Positions 1-5,430 of a stretch of 7,187 nucleotides of DNA are shown one piece after another (positions within the stretch are counted from its first letter, which is position 1; every line of letters begins with the position of its first letter). Position numbers and translations under genes: made by a program. Where the stretch lies: positions 1-7,187 of the forward strand of contig JAEDOB010000107.1 in NCBI GenBank assembly GCA_016302225.1. Direction: 5' to 3'. Source of the stretch: Oscillospiraceae bacterium. GTDB taxonomy: Bacteria; Bacillota; Clostridia; Oscillospirales; Ruminococcaceae. The notes beneath the pieces were generated by a model. That model was not told the DNA's origin. It worked only from the letters and a program-made list of their open reading frames with translations, and made no database searches.

Positions 1-393
1 GACAAGTTCGGCGGAAATCTGGGCACCACAGGCTGCGTTTCCTTTATGTTCTCCGATAAGGGTATCGTTATCGTTGAAAATACGGGACTTGATGAAGATC
101 AGGTCATGGAGGACGTTTTCGACGCAGGTGCTTCCGATTTCACAATGGACGAGGACAGCATCGAGATAGAAACCGAGCCGAGCGACGTAGGTGCTGTAAG
201 AGAGGCTCTCACCGCTAAGGGCTACAACGTTCTTTCCGCTGAGGTCGAGAAGATACCCGCTACCTACACAACTCTCACCGATGAGGACGACATCAAGAAG
301 ATGGGGCTTCTCCTTGAGCATCTTGAGGACAATGACGACGTTCAGAACGTTTATCATAACTGGGATATGCCCGAGGAAGAGGACGAGGACTGA
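1..393 (+). CDS. yebC: YebC/PmpR (TACO1) family protein, C-terminal part (5' truncated by window)
   Basis: The frame is open from base 1 and ends at TGA 391-393, giving the last 130 residues; the family is usually about 240 residues, so the N-terminal domain lies outside the window. The visible part begins in the conserved segment reading GGNLGTTGCVSFMF, followed by alternating strands and helices typical of the YebC C-terminal domains (GADDF-like segment GASDFTMDED, then VREAL, then the terminal LLEHLEDNDDVQNVYHNWD block). It ends in a highly acidic tail (PEEEDED), common in Firmicutes members. YebC proteins were long annotated as transcriptional regulators; more recent work on the family links them to relief of ribosome stalling at proline-rich stretches. 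An internal ATG at 46 is not the real start. Family assignment is firm; the exact role in this organism is not shown by the sequence. Confidence 0.95.
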   Translation, partial: DKFGGNLGTTGCVSFMFSDKGIVIVENTGLDEDQVMEDVFDAGASDFTMDEDSIEIETEPSDVGAVREALTAKGYNVLSAEVEKIPATYTTLTDEDDIKKMGLLLEHLEDNDDVQNVYHNWDMPEEEDED

Positions 394-558
394 TAAAACC
401 ACGCAGATACGTTGCTTACGGCAATTATGCGAATGACGGCTTTTGCAGAGTTATGTGAGCGGTGACATACATTATTGCTGTGATATGCGAGCTGCGGTTT
501 TCTGAAAGTATATTGTATTTCGGAATATCGGCACTTCTTAGAAAATACTGATTAACGG
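394..558. other. Gene-free spacer after yebC
   Basis: This is the spacer between the yebC stop and its terminator hairpin. The longest ATG-initiated reading frame I find on the plus strand is about 12 codons and has no ribosome binding site. I see no convincing promoter or conserved RNA fold. It is probably the 3' untranslated region of the yebC transcript. Confidence 0.4.
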
Positions 559-594
559 GTGTTCCCCTGCCTTCGGCGGGGGAACACTCATTTT
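559..594 (+). terminator. Intrinsic terminator downstream of yebC
   Basis: GTGTTCCCC (559-567) pairs with GGGGAACAC (579-587). The stem continues through a G-U pair (568/578) and GCC/GGC (569-571/575-577) around a UUC loop, giving about 13 consecutive pairs. It is followed by TCATTTT (588-594). The hairpin lies 165 bases past the yebC stop. The opposite strand has no T-run after the hairpin, so it should act mainly on the plus strand. Confidence 0.85.
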
Positions 595-626
595 GATACG
601 TCACTCGGGTGACAAGAAAAGTAGAA

Positions 627-655
627 TTGTCGAATAATCAGCAGACCCTTATTTT
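627..655 (+). promoter_or_regulatory. Weak candidate promoter for the accessory genes
   Basis: TTGTCG (627-632) and TATTTT (650-655) are separated by 17 bases, each matching 4 of 6 consensus positions. The pair lies just upstream of a small ORF with a good ribosome binding site (688-777) and the gene at 782. In AT-rich sequence such matches can arise by chance. Confidence 0.25.
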
Positions 656-687
656 ACGATTATCGCACAGAATAGGGAGTGCTTTTT

Positions 688-777
688 ATGATTATTTCCG
701 ATTCAGCTGGGGACGGTTTGTGTCCTTTGGCGATACCTTTCTGTAAACCATTTTTCATTGCTGAAGAAATGAGATGA
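688..777 (+). CDS. Possible 29-residue leader ORF upstream of the gene at 782
   Basis: ATG 688 to TGA 775-777 encodes 29 residues, including an LCPLAIPFC segment and the end AEEMR. It has a good Shine-Dalgarno, AGGGAG (674-679), 8 bases before the ATG. Its stop lies exactly 4 bases before the ATG of the next gene, which has no good ribosome binding site of its own. It could therefore be a leader peptide whose translation is coupled to the next gene. It could also be a chance ORF, or the start of a broken gene. No family is recognised. Confidence 0.3.
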   Translation: MIISDSAGDGLCPLAIPFCKPFFIAEEMR

Positions 778-781
778 AAAT

Positions 782-1207
782 ATGTCTGTTGACATTACTG
801 CTAAAATTGGGGAAAATATATTTTCTGTTAATATAATTAAACAGCTATTGTGTGATTTTTTTGACTGCACAGTAAATACAGAAAGAATTGATACGAACAA
901 ATATAAATTTACTTGTTTTTATGAAAATGATGATATTATTTTGTTTTTTGTTGATAATTGCAAGTTCTGTTATTGGGATTCAATTATTTTAAATAAGGAA
1001 TATCCATATCTGCAGAGCCTTATTTTTGATATTTCAAAATTTTCGGATCTAAATAGAAATTATGAAACAGTATTAAGATTCATAATTGAATTGCAAAAGA
1101 CAAGAAATTGTGAAGTGCTTGTCACATCAAGTATCCATGACGAAATATGTTATATAAATATTGACTCAAAAGTAATATGGGCTAATAATATAGGTTATGT
1201 AAATTAA
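782..1207 (+). CDS. Hypothetical 141-aa AT-rich protein, immunity-like
   Basis: I do not recognise a family with certainty. The protein is small and soluble, with no signal peptide or membrane span. It has an N-terminal helix (about residues 17-28), paired strands around 41-68 (KYKFTCFYEN, DIILFFVDNC), a helix around 92-106 (NYETVLRFIIELQKT) and C-terminal strands. This mixed alpha/beta layout, the size, the low GC and the clustering with two similar AT-rich genes are typical of immunity proteins of contact-dependent or polymorphic toxin systems. That role is inferred from context and style, not from a motif. ATG 782 lacks a clear Shine-Dalgarno and follows the TGA of a 29-codon ORF by 4 bases, which suggests translational coupling. 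Its codon use is rich in A/T-ending codons, quite unlike yebC or the genes at 5431 and 6146, consistent with recent transfer. Confidence 0.7.
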   Translation: MSVDITAKIGENIFSVNIIKQLLCDFFDCTVNTERIDTNKYKFTCFYENDDIILFFVDNCKFCYWDSIILNKEYPYLQSLIFDISKFSDLNRNYETVLRFIIELQKTRNCEVLVTSSIHDEICYINIDSKVIWANNIGYVN

Positions 1208-1259
1208 TGGCGGTGCTGAGATAAATATATATTGTGATAATTAAGGAGATGACACTTTA

Positions 1260-1754
1260 ATGGATAATTATAATAAATTGTTTTCGGAATACAATAATCA
1301 ATTAAAAAAGATAGATTTCATTACTGCATTAAAAATCGGCTTGACGTTATGCGTTAATGACTTGCACCTTTTTTCGGATTATTTACATAGCAATAGTATT
1401 AATGATGATATTTTTTCTTGCTTTGAGTCTGCTGTTTTTCAGATTTCAAAAAAACTAAATTGCATTGAAAGAAGTTCATTTCAAACGGAATACAAAATAT
1501 GTGAAGAGAAATTAAAAAGCTTTTGTGATGAAGATAATTTGCTTTATGACGAATGTGTAAATGTTTGCGCAGAAATACTTAATCTTCTGGAATTTACTAT
1601 GGATCGTGATAATTCACATATATTGCGAATTATGAAATCTTATTTTGAAAACAAAGAAGCATTTATTCAAAAAAGCTATGAAAACAGCGATGAAATTATC
1701 GACAAATATATTGATAATATGATGCAGATAGATTTACGGTGGTTTTCTATTTAA
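1260..1754 (+). CDS. Hypothetical 164-aa all-helical protein, possibly DUF416/YjaG-like
   Basis: ATG 1260 follows a good ribosome binding site, AAGGAG (1243-1248), at an 11-base distance. The protein appears entirely helical, soluble and acidic. The segment ALKIGLTLCVNDLHLFSDY (about residues 23-41), a central helix with FESAVFQISKK, and a late helix pair (VCAEILNLLEF, then SHILRIMKSYF) recall the layout of DUF416/YjaG-type proteins: an N-terminal helix ending in an L-F-S motif, then a long helical bundle. This is a resemblance from memory and is weak. It shares the AT-rich composition of its neighbours at 782 and 1934 and may be an immunity protein of a lost toxin locus. The reading frame continues in phase past the stop into the YD-repeat-like relic, which may be coincidence. 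Confidence 0.75.
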   Translation: MDNYNKLFSEYNNQLKKIDFITALKIGLTLCVNDLHLFSDYLHSNSINDDIFSCFESAVFQISKKLNCIERSSFQTEYKICEEKLKSFCDEDNLLYDECVNVCAEILNLLEFTMDRDNSHILRIMKSYFENKEAFIQKSYENSDEIIDKYIDNMMQIDLRWFSI

Positions 1755-1907
1755 TTTTCAAAGAAACCCATAGTTTACAATAGCACATGCACAACTATAT
1801 TCACATACGACCTTACAGACGGTCTGTCGGGAGTTGATATTGACGGAAATGCTGTGGCAGAATATAGCTGTACTCATAAATCCTTATGTCAGAAAGCACA
1901 GATATAG
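1755..1907 (+). pseudogene. Relic resembling an Rhs/YD-repeat fragment
   Basis: Between the AT-rich genes lies a stretch of more balanced composition that translates without interruption (frame of 1803) to TAG 1905-1907. Residues from 1800 read FTYDLTDGLSG, then VDIDGNAVAEY. The spacing Y-D-x4-L-x2-V-x4-G-x5-Y fits one Rhs/YD repeat unit (YDxxGRLxxVxxxxGxxxxY), although the usual GR is DG here. No start codon with a ribosome binding site precedes it, so it is not a working gene. Fragments of Rhs core sequence upstream of orphan toxin tails or immunity genes are known in Rhs loci. A single repeat unit is short, so chance similarity cannot be excluded. Confidence 0.35.
1791..1833 (+). repeat. 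Diverged direct repeat, copy A
   Basis: These 43 bases match 2421-2463 at 34 positions without gaps; the first 26 bases differ at only two positions, sharing the core CATACGACCTTAC. In one frame both copies read TTIFTYDLT. The two copies flank the gene at 1934, each beginning about 8 to 37 bases after the stop of the preceding gene. They look like the remains of a duplicated segment. Confidence 0.75.
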
Positions 1908-1933
1908 CGTTCATAATTTAGGAGAGTTCGGAT

Positions 1934-2413
1934 ATGAAATATGATGACTTAGTTAGTTTTATTTTGTCTTTTGGCAGGGAATTATTTTTAGAAGATGAAA
2001 ATAATTTGATAATAAACAAATTATGCTCAATTGCTGATGCAAACGATATTCATTACTTATGGAGTAATTTTAATTCACCGCAATTTGTGGTACAGAACAA
2101 AATAAGCTGTAATCAAAATGAATACCATGGTATAATTGAAAAAGTATTTACCGAAGAAAATTACTTAATGATAATAGACAGCTGCTGTTTTGCTGATTGT
2201 GACAAACATGTTATATTACAATTATGCAGGAGCGATTTGATAGATATTTTAACACGTTTTTATTGGGAATTAGATGAAGTTTATATTTCAAATAATGATT
2301 TAGACTGGTTTATAGCTATAAATCATAATTTTGAAATGGTTTTATATTGTAAAAATAGTTCGTCGGATTATTATCGTGAAAAAATAATGTCGATTAATAA
2401 AACGCATAGCTAA
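1934..2413 (+). CDS. Hypothetical 159-aa AT-rich protein, immunity-like
   Basis: ATG 1934 is preceded by AGGAGAG (1920-1926) at a 7-base distance, a good ribosome binding site, so the start is well supported. No family is recognised with confidence. It is soluble, acidic and mixed alpha/beta. An N-terminal helix (DDLVSFILSFGREL) is followed by strands, then a Cys-rich patch (DSCCFADCD, about residues 76-84), a helix, and the closing block DEVYISNNDLDWFIAINHNFEMVLYC. The closing pattern (a strand ending in YI, then D-W-x-I-x-x-N-H) recalls small proteins annotated in immunity-like families of Firmicutes; this is an impression only. The gene sits between the two copies of the 43-base repeat, so repeat-plus-gene may be one duplicated or inserted unit. 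Its composition matches the AT-rich genes at 782 and 1260. Confidence 0.75.
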   Translation: MKYDDLVSFILSFGRELFLEDENNLIINKLCSIADANDIHYLWSNFNSPQFVVQNKISCNQNEYHGIIEKVFTEENYLMIIDSCCFADCDKHVILQLCRSDLIDILTRFYWELDEVYISNNDLDWFIAINHNFEMVLYCKNSSSDYYREKIMSINKTHS

Positions 2414-2420
2414 ACCGCAT

Positions 2421-2463
2421 ACAACCATATTTACATACGACCTTACGTGCAGTCTGACAAGAG
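2421..2463 (+). repeat. Diverged direct repeat, copy B
   Basis: Partner of 1791-1833 (34 of 43 identical). The similarity fades after about 43 bases, though CATAAATC recurs downstream in both places (1875-1882 and 2472-2479), closer to the repeat here. Copy B therefore looks like a shortened version of copy A with an internal deletion. It starts 8 bases after the stop of the gene at 1934. In the shared frame it reads TTIFTYDLT and then diverges. Confidence 0.7.
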
Positions 2464-2547
2464 CAGATTTCCATAAATCTATAATAATGCAGTCTAAAAT
2501 CCCTTTCGCCCGAATATAATCTTCCAAAAAACGAAAGGCGTGATATT

Positions 2548-3141
2548 ATGCACGAAAGATGTTACCCATTTGAACCGATAATTCTGCCGTATCAATATGA
2601 TGAGCTTGAACCGTATATCGGTGAGGAAACTGTCAAAACTCATTATGAGAAGCATTACAAGGGCTACGTTTCCAAGCTGAATGAATGTGTGGAGAAAAAT
2701 CCCGTTCTGCGGTGTATGGACATTGAGTCGCTGGCTAAGTCGGGAAACGAGGCTGTGAGATTTTATGCGGGCGGTGTTCTGAATCATGAGCAGTATTTTC
2801 TGGGGCTTTATCCTGTGGCTGACAGAGCGCATAAAGCGGAAAAAGTAAGGCGTCCGACCGAAGCACTCTACAATTTTGTCAGGGAATGCGGGGGAGCGGC
2901 GGCGTTGACGGAGAAATTTTCCGAAATGGCACGGAATTTCAAGGGCTCGGGCTACATTTGGGCGGTTTGCAGATGCGGGAAAACGGAGATAGTTTGCAGC
3001 GAGGGACAGGCGCATATCTGCGGAAAGATACTGTTTTGCTGCGACCTGTGGGAACACGCATATTATCTCGATTATCGCAGCGACAGGGAGAAATATGTGC
3101 GGGCTTGGGCTAGGCTTGCCATACCAAGTGCTTCCGTTTGA
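2548..3141 (+). CDS. Superoxide dismutase, Fe/Mn family (divergent, cysteine-rich)
   Basis: The 197-residue product matches the Fe/Mn superoxide dismutase fold, a cytosolic enzyme turning superoxide into oxygen and hydrogen peroxide. The N-terminal helical hairpin carries LPYQYDELEPYI and THYEKH. The expected metal ligands are present: His32, His80 (in LNHEQYF), Asp166 and His170 (in DLWEHAYYLDY). Active-site His36 and Tyr40 and dimer-interface Glu169 are also kept. Gly76 sits where iron enzymes carry Gln, while Gln154 may supply the Mn-type second-shell Gln, so it looks Mn-type or cambialistic. Oddities: ten cysteines; Phe84 and Tyr136 replace usual tryptophans; the stretch between Gln154 and Asp166 is short; and the C-terminus lacks the usual NVVNW-type end. 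ATG 2548 follows GAAAGG (2533-2538). TATAAT-like boxes at 2480 and 2515 lack a good -35 partner. Its composition differs from the AT-rich genes just upstream. Confidence 0.93.
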   Translation: MHERCYPFEPIILPYQYDELEPYIGEETVKTHYEKHYKGYVSKLNECVEKNPVLRCMDIESLAKSGNEAVRFYAGGVLNHEQYFLGLYPVADRAHKAEKVRRPTEALYNFVRECGGAAALTEKFSEMARNFKGSGYIWAVCRCGKTEIVCSEGQAHICGKILFCCDLWEHAYYLDYRSDREKYVRAWARLAIPSASV

Positions 3142-3218
3142 CGGGATTTATTTGTTTTGATGATTGAAATTTGTGCAAAATGCTCAATTAATTATTTCGT
3201 CTTTGTATTGTTTGGGGG

Positions 3219-3247
3219 TTGAAAAATTTAACTATTTATGTTAAAAT
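3219..3247 (+). promoter_or_regulatory. Extended -10 promoter for the 528-aa gene
   Basis: TTGAAA (3219-3224) and TAAAAT (3242-3247) are separated by 17 bases, and TG at 3239-3240 gives an extended -10 element (TGnTAAAAT). Transcription should begin near 3254, leaving a leader of about 50 bases. The spacer after the dismutase gene holds no convincing terminator. Confidence 0.7.
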
Positions 3248-3263
3248 TATGATAGTTGCTGCG

Positions 3264-3300
3264 AAAGGAGATTGTCGGCGGTATGGGTCGGCATACATAA
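3264..3300 (+). promoter_or_regulatory. Shine-Dalgarno plus 5-codon mini-ORF before the 528-aa gene
   Basis: AAAGGAG (3264-3270) is the only strong ribosome binding site in the leader. It lies 12 bases from ATG 3283, which opens a frame of only five codons (MGRHT) ending at TAA 3298-3300. The stop is 4 bases before ATG 3305 of the large gene. Ribosomes loading here could reinitiate at 3305. Alternatively the site serves 3305 at an unusually long distance of 34 bases. Confidence 0.4.
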
Positions 3301-3304
3301 TATA

Positions 3305-4891
3305 ATGAGTGTAAAATTGGATATTACAGCAGTTGTCCCCGAGCTTTTGGACGAAATAATTTTTATGGATGATTCCCCTGCGCTGGAGGCGTTTGAGAAC
3401 GAGCTTTCCGAAATAATAGCGGGAATGGCGGAGAAGTCCGAGTTTAAGGCGCTCCTTGAAGGCGTATCTCCCGACGAGATAATTGAAGCCTATCATAATG
3501 CGGTGATAAATTTACAGCGTTCCTATCTGCTTTGGTCTGAGTATGAGGCGAAGGAGCCCGGCGGAAAAAGGTGGGGTCTGGACGCTTCCGACCGTATCAA
3601 CTACTGCAAGCTTTTTTATAAGGCGTTCGGCATTGTGCTAATTTCCCTGAACGGCAAGAAAAACAGCGTTGAGCTTTCTGCTGTCGGTGAACTGAAGGCA
3701 AAATTCATCGCTATGATAATCAAGGGCGGCGACCTGTACAACAAGCTGAAGGACTTTTTCAGAGGGTATATTTACGGCTGGCTGTTTAACTTCCTCACAG
3801 AACAGAAGCTGATGCCCGAATATGCGGAATTTATCGTGTCGCTGGCGGTCATGTCAGACAAGATACACGCTGCTCCCGAGGTGAAGGGCGAGATCATAAA
3901 AAAGCTGAAATCTATGCTGTCCAAGGGCAGATTCAAGTATATTAACGGCTATGTTCCCGTTGACCTTATTTCGGGTATCATTGCCGACAGATACGATCTC
4001 TCCAAGCTGAACGGTGATGACGCCGAAACTGCGCTTGCTCTTATCGAGCGTCAGGTCAGGGATAATTACGAGTGCAGCGAGGACGATGATACCGTTATTT
4101 ACAATGTTACCGCTAACTTTATGACTACCGTCGGTTCTGCATATTCCGACTGCGGAAAATTTGCCGCCGAGGAATTTGAGAACGCTTTCGGCGGTGTGAG
4201 AACCTTCCTTGACGGCATTCGGGGAGATACGGGAAATATGACGGCTGACGAGGTGCGAAAGGCGGCTGAGCTTTGCTGCGAGGAGCTGGAGGACGAGTTC
4301 TATTCGTCGGCACACGTTTCCGCTCCCGAAACAGGTTTGAAGGCGGAAAGCAAGGGCTATCTCTATCCTGCTGTCTACAAGGACGGTTCGGAGTACTATT
4401 TTGCACCCTGTGTGAGATATGCGCTGTTTGCACGGTGTGACAAGGTGCTGTATACTCCCGTGGAGCAGTCCGATCTGCCTATTAGGTCGTTCCTGTTTAT
4501 GAAGGACGAGATGAAGTTCAACTACTTCTATTACAGCATTAGAGAGCTGCTTGCCGACGGCGGTCAGATAAAGGCAGGCTCGGGCAGGGGATTCAGCGTC
4601 CGCAAGGATAAAATGGGTCTGCTTGAGGAGCTTAAACAGATAGATGAACAGCTCAAGGACTCCACCGAAGAGGACAGACGTATGAACAAGATAGGCAAGG
4701 CTCTGGAGCTGCTGTCCGGCAATAACAGTGCTGCCCGTTACGAAGAAGCTGCAGCTGAGTGCTTCTATGGCTCAAAGCTGTTTGAGAGCTACATAAAGTT
4801 CCGCACACATCAGCTGACCGACGATGCAGCCGAATCGGGCGTTGAGGCTCAGAAGAAGCTTATTGCTCAGCTGAACGGTATTAAACTTTAA
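3305..4891 (+). CDS. Hypothetical 528-aa cytosolic protein
   Basis: I do not recognise a family. The product is acidic and mostly helical, with no signal peptide and no convincing membrane span, so it is probably cytosolic. The N-terminal half (about residues 1-200) is helical, with aromatic-rich segments (YHNAVINLQRSYLLWSEYE and FFRGYIYGWLFNFL). The middle carries an acidic stretch (SEDDD). Around residues 345-420 lies a likely strand-rich part (GYLYPAVYKDGSEYYFAP, then DLPIRSFLFM) and a glycine-rich turn, GSGRGF. The C-terminal 100 residues look like a charged helical bundle (LLEELKQIDEQLKDSTEEDRR). I chose ATG 3305. The frame can be extended to TTG 3272, but that codon is one base after the AAAGGAG site and too close to use it. 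The gene has its own promoter upstream and a strong terminator downstream, so it appears monocistronic. Codon use is close to the host average. Confidence 0.85.
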   Translation: MSVKLDITAVVPELLDEIIFMDDSPALEAFENELSEIIAGMAEKSEFKALLEGVSPDEIIEAYHNAVINLQRSYLLWSEYEAKEPGGKRWGLDASDRINYCKLFYKAFGIVLISLNGKKNSVELSAVGELKAKFIAMIIKGGDLYNKLKDFFRGYIYGWLFNFLTEQKLMPEYAEFIVSLAVMSDKIHAAPEVKGEIIKKLKSMLSKGRFKYINGYVPVDLISGIIADRYDLSKLNGDDAETALALIERQVRDNYECSEDDDTVIYNVTANFMTTVGSAYSDCGKFAAEEFENAFGGVRTFLDGIRGDTGNMTADEVRKAAELCCEELEDEFYSSAHVSAPETGLKAESKGYLYPAVYKDGSEYYFAPCVRYALFARCDKVLYTPVEQSDLPIRSFLFMKDEMKFNYFYYSIRELLADGGQIKAGSGRGFSVRKDKMGLLEELKQIDEQLKDSTEEDRRMNKIGKALELLSGNNSAARYEEAAAECFYGSKLFESYIKFRTHQLTDDAAESGVEAQKKLIAQLNGIKL

Positions 4892-4897
4892 CATTTT

Positions 4898-4947
4898 GCC
4901 GCAGATTTTGGGAGGTAAAGGTGCCCCTCGGTCTGCGGCTTTATTTT
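4898..4947 (+). terminator. Intrinsic terminator after the 528-aa gene
   Basis: GCCGCAGA (4898-4905) pairs perfectly with TCTGCGGC (4932-4939), with an inner GAGG/CCTC pairing, and is followed by TTTATTTT (4940-4947). It starts 7 bases after the upstream stop and ends about 20 bases before the next start codon, so the small gene at 4969 needs either readthrough or a promoter I cannot see. Confidence 0.9.
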
Positions 4948-4968
4948 GGTGAGAAAAGAGGTGCTTAT

Positions 4969-5157
4969 ATGCCGCCTTACAGACGGGGAAGATATGAACG
5001 GAATAATCCCGAATATGAGCCGAAAAAGCCGTCCGCATTTTCAAGGATTGTGGTTATTTTAATACTGCTGTTTTTTGGTGCGGTCATTGTTTACGGGGCT
5101 TATACGGGGATAATTGATGAGATTTTTGAGGGGATAAGAATAGAGCTTCCGAAGTAG
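4969..5157 (+). CDS. Small single-pass membrane protein (62 aa)
   Basis: ATG 4969 is preceded by AAGAGGTG (4955-4962) at a 6-base distance. The frame also runs back to a GTG at 4921, but that lies inside the terminator hairpin, so 4969 is preferred. Residues 1-26 are polar and rich in Arg, Tyr, Pro and Lys. Residues 27 to about 47 form one hydrophobic span (IVVILILLFFGAVIVYGAY). A short amphipathic tail ends in IELPK. The positive N-terminal side suggests an N-in, C-out orientation. No family is recognised. The clear ribosome binding site and the complete positive-inside topology make it likely real. Its function is unknown. Confidence 0.7.
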   Translation: MPPYRRGRYERNNPEYEPKKPSAFSRIVVILILLFFGAVIVYGAYTGIIDEIFEGIRIELPK

Positions 5158-5167
5158 CGGCTAAATT

Positions 5168-5296
5168 ACCGCCTAAGGTGTCGAAGGGGATAGAAAGCTG
5201 ACGGTTCATACTATCCTGCGGGGGAGGTTAGTGCCGTCGGTCACCAAGGCGGCGGTCAACTGAAAAACCGGCGGATTTATCAAGGTAAAATCTCCG
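5168..5296 (+). ncRNA. Candidate structured RNA of unknown class
   Basis: Starting 11 bases after the stop of the small membrane gene, this stretch can form an outer helix: CCGCCT (5169-5174) with AGGCGG (5247-5252), continued by GGTG (5177-5180) with CACC (5242-5245). Inside, CTGACGG (5198-5204) pairs with CCGTCGG (5234-5240), and ACTATCC (5210-5216) with GGTTAGT (5226-5232, one mismatch). A rival pairing, GGATAG (5188-5193) with CTATCC (5211-5216), would exclude the last stem. A second hairpin follows: 5269-5278 with 5288-5296, one bulge. There is no U-tract after either part. It does not match any riboswitch, tRNA, SRP, RNase P, 6S or tmRNA signature I know. The strand is assumed from the genes around it. 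It may be a cis-acting element, a small RNA or a folded intergenic repeat. Confidence 0.45.
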
Positions 5297-5331
5297 AAAA
5301 GAAAAAAACGATAATTTTAACAAAAAAACTA

Positions 5332-5360
5332 TTGCAAAATCCGACAAAATGTATTATAAT
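5332..5360 (+). promoter_or_regulatory. Strong promoter of the NifU-like/GGGtGRT operon
   Basis: TTGCAA (5332-5337) and a perfect TATAAT (5355-5360) are separated by 17 bases. The 35 bases before the -35 are runs of A with some T, like an UP element (5296-5331). Transcription should begin near 5367, giving a leader of about 64 bases. The leader carries a small hairpin (GCGCA 5374-5378 with TGCGC 5391-5395) and the ribosome binding site AAAGGAG (5412-5418). Confidence 0.85.
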
Positions 5361-5430
5361 GTATTTGTATGTTGCGCAGTACTCCAATTTTGCGCTTACA
5401 TCTAAAATCTGAAAGGAGTTTGTAACTAAT

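Noticed and set aside
394..558. A small gene in the spacer after yebC
   Set aside because: The only ATG frames are about a dozen codons long and lack ribosome binding sites.
703..900. 65-residue minus-strand ORF overlapping the start of the gene at 782
   Set aside because: It runs antisense across a plus-strand gene with a consistent start, shows no ribosome binding site I trust and reads like a chance frame in AT-rich sequence.
1791..2463. CRISPR array or insertion-sequence ends
   Set aside because: There are only two diverged copies about 630 bases apart in direct orientation, with no regular spacers, terminal inverted repeats or transposase.
2454..2485. Promoter built from CTGACA (2454-2459) and TATAAT (2480-2485) before the dismutase gene
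   Set aside because: The spacer is 20 bases, too long for a normal housekeeping promoter; no better -35 was found.
2494..3057. 187-residue minus-strand ORF antisense to the superoxide dismutase gene
   Set aside because: The plus strand encodes a clear enzyme with all metal ligands; the antisense frame has no family features.
5168..5256. Reading the folded RNA as a known riboswitch (cobalamin, M-box, yybP-ykoY or T-box)
   Set aside because: None of the conserved core sequences of these classes is present; only loose GC-rich similarity was seen.
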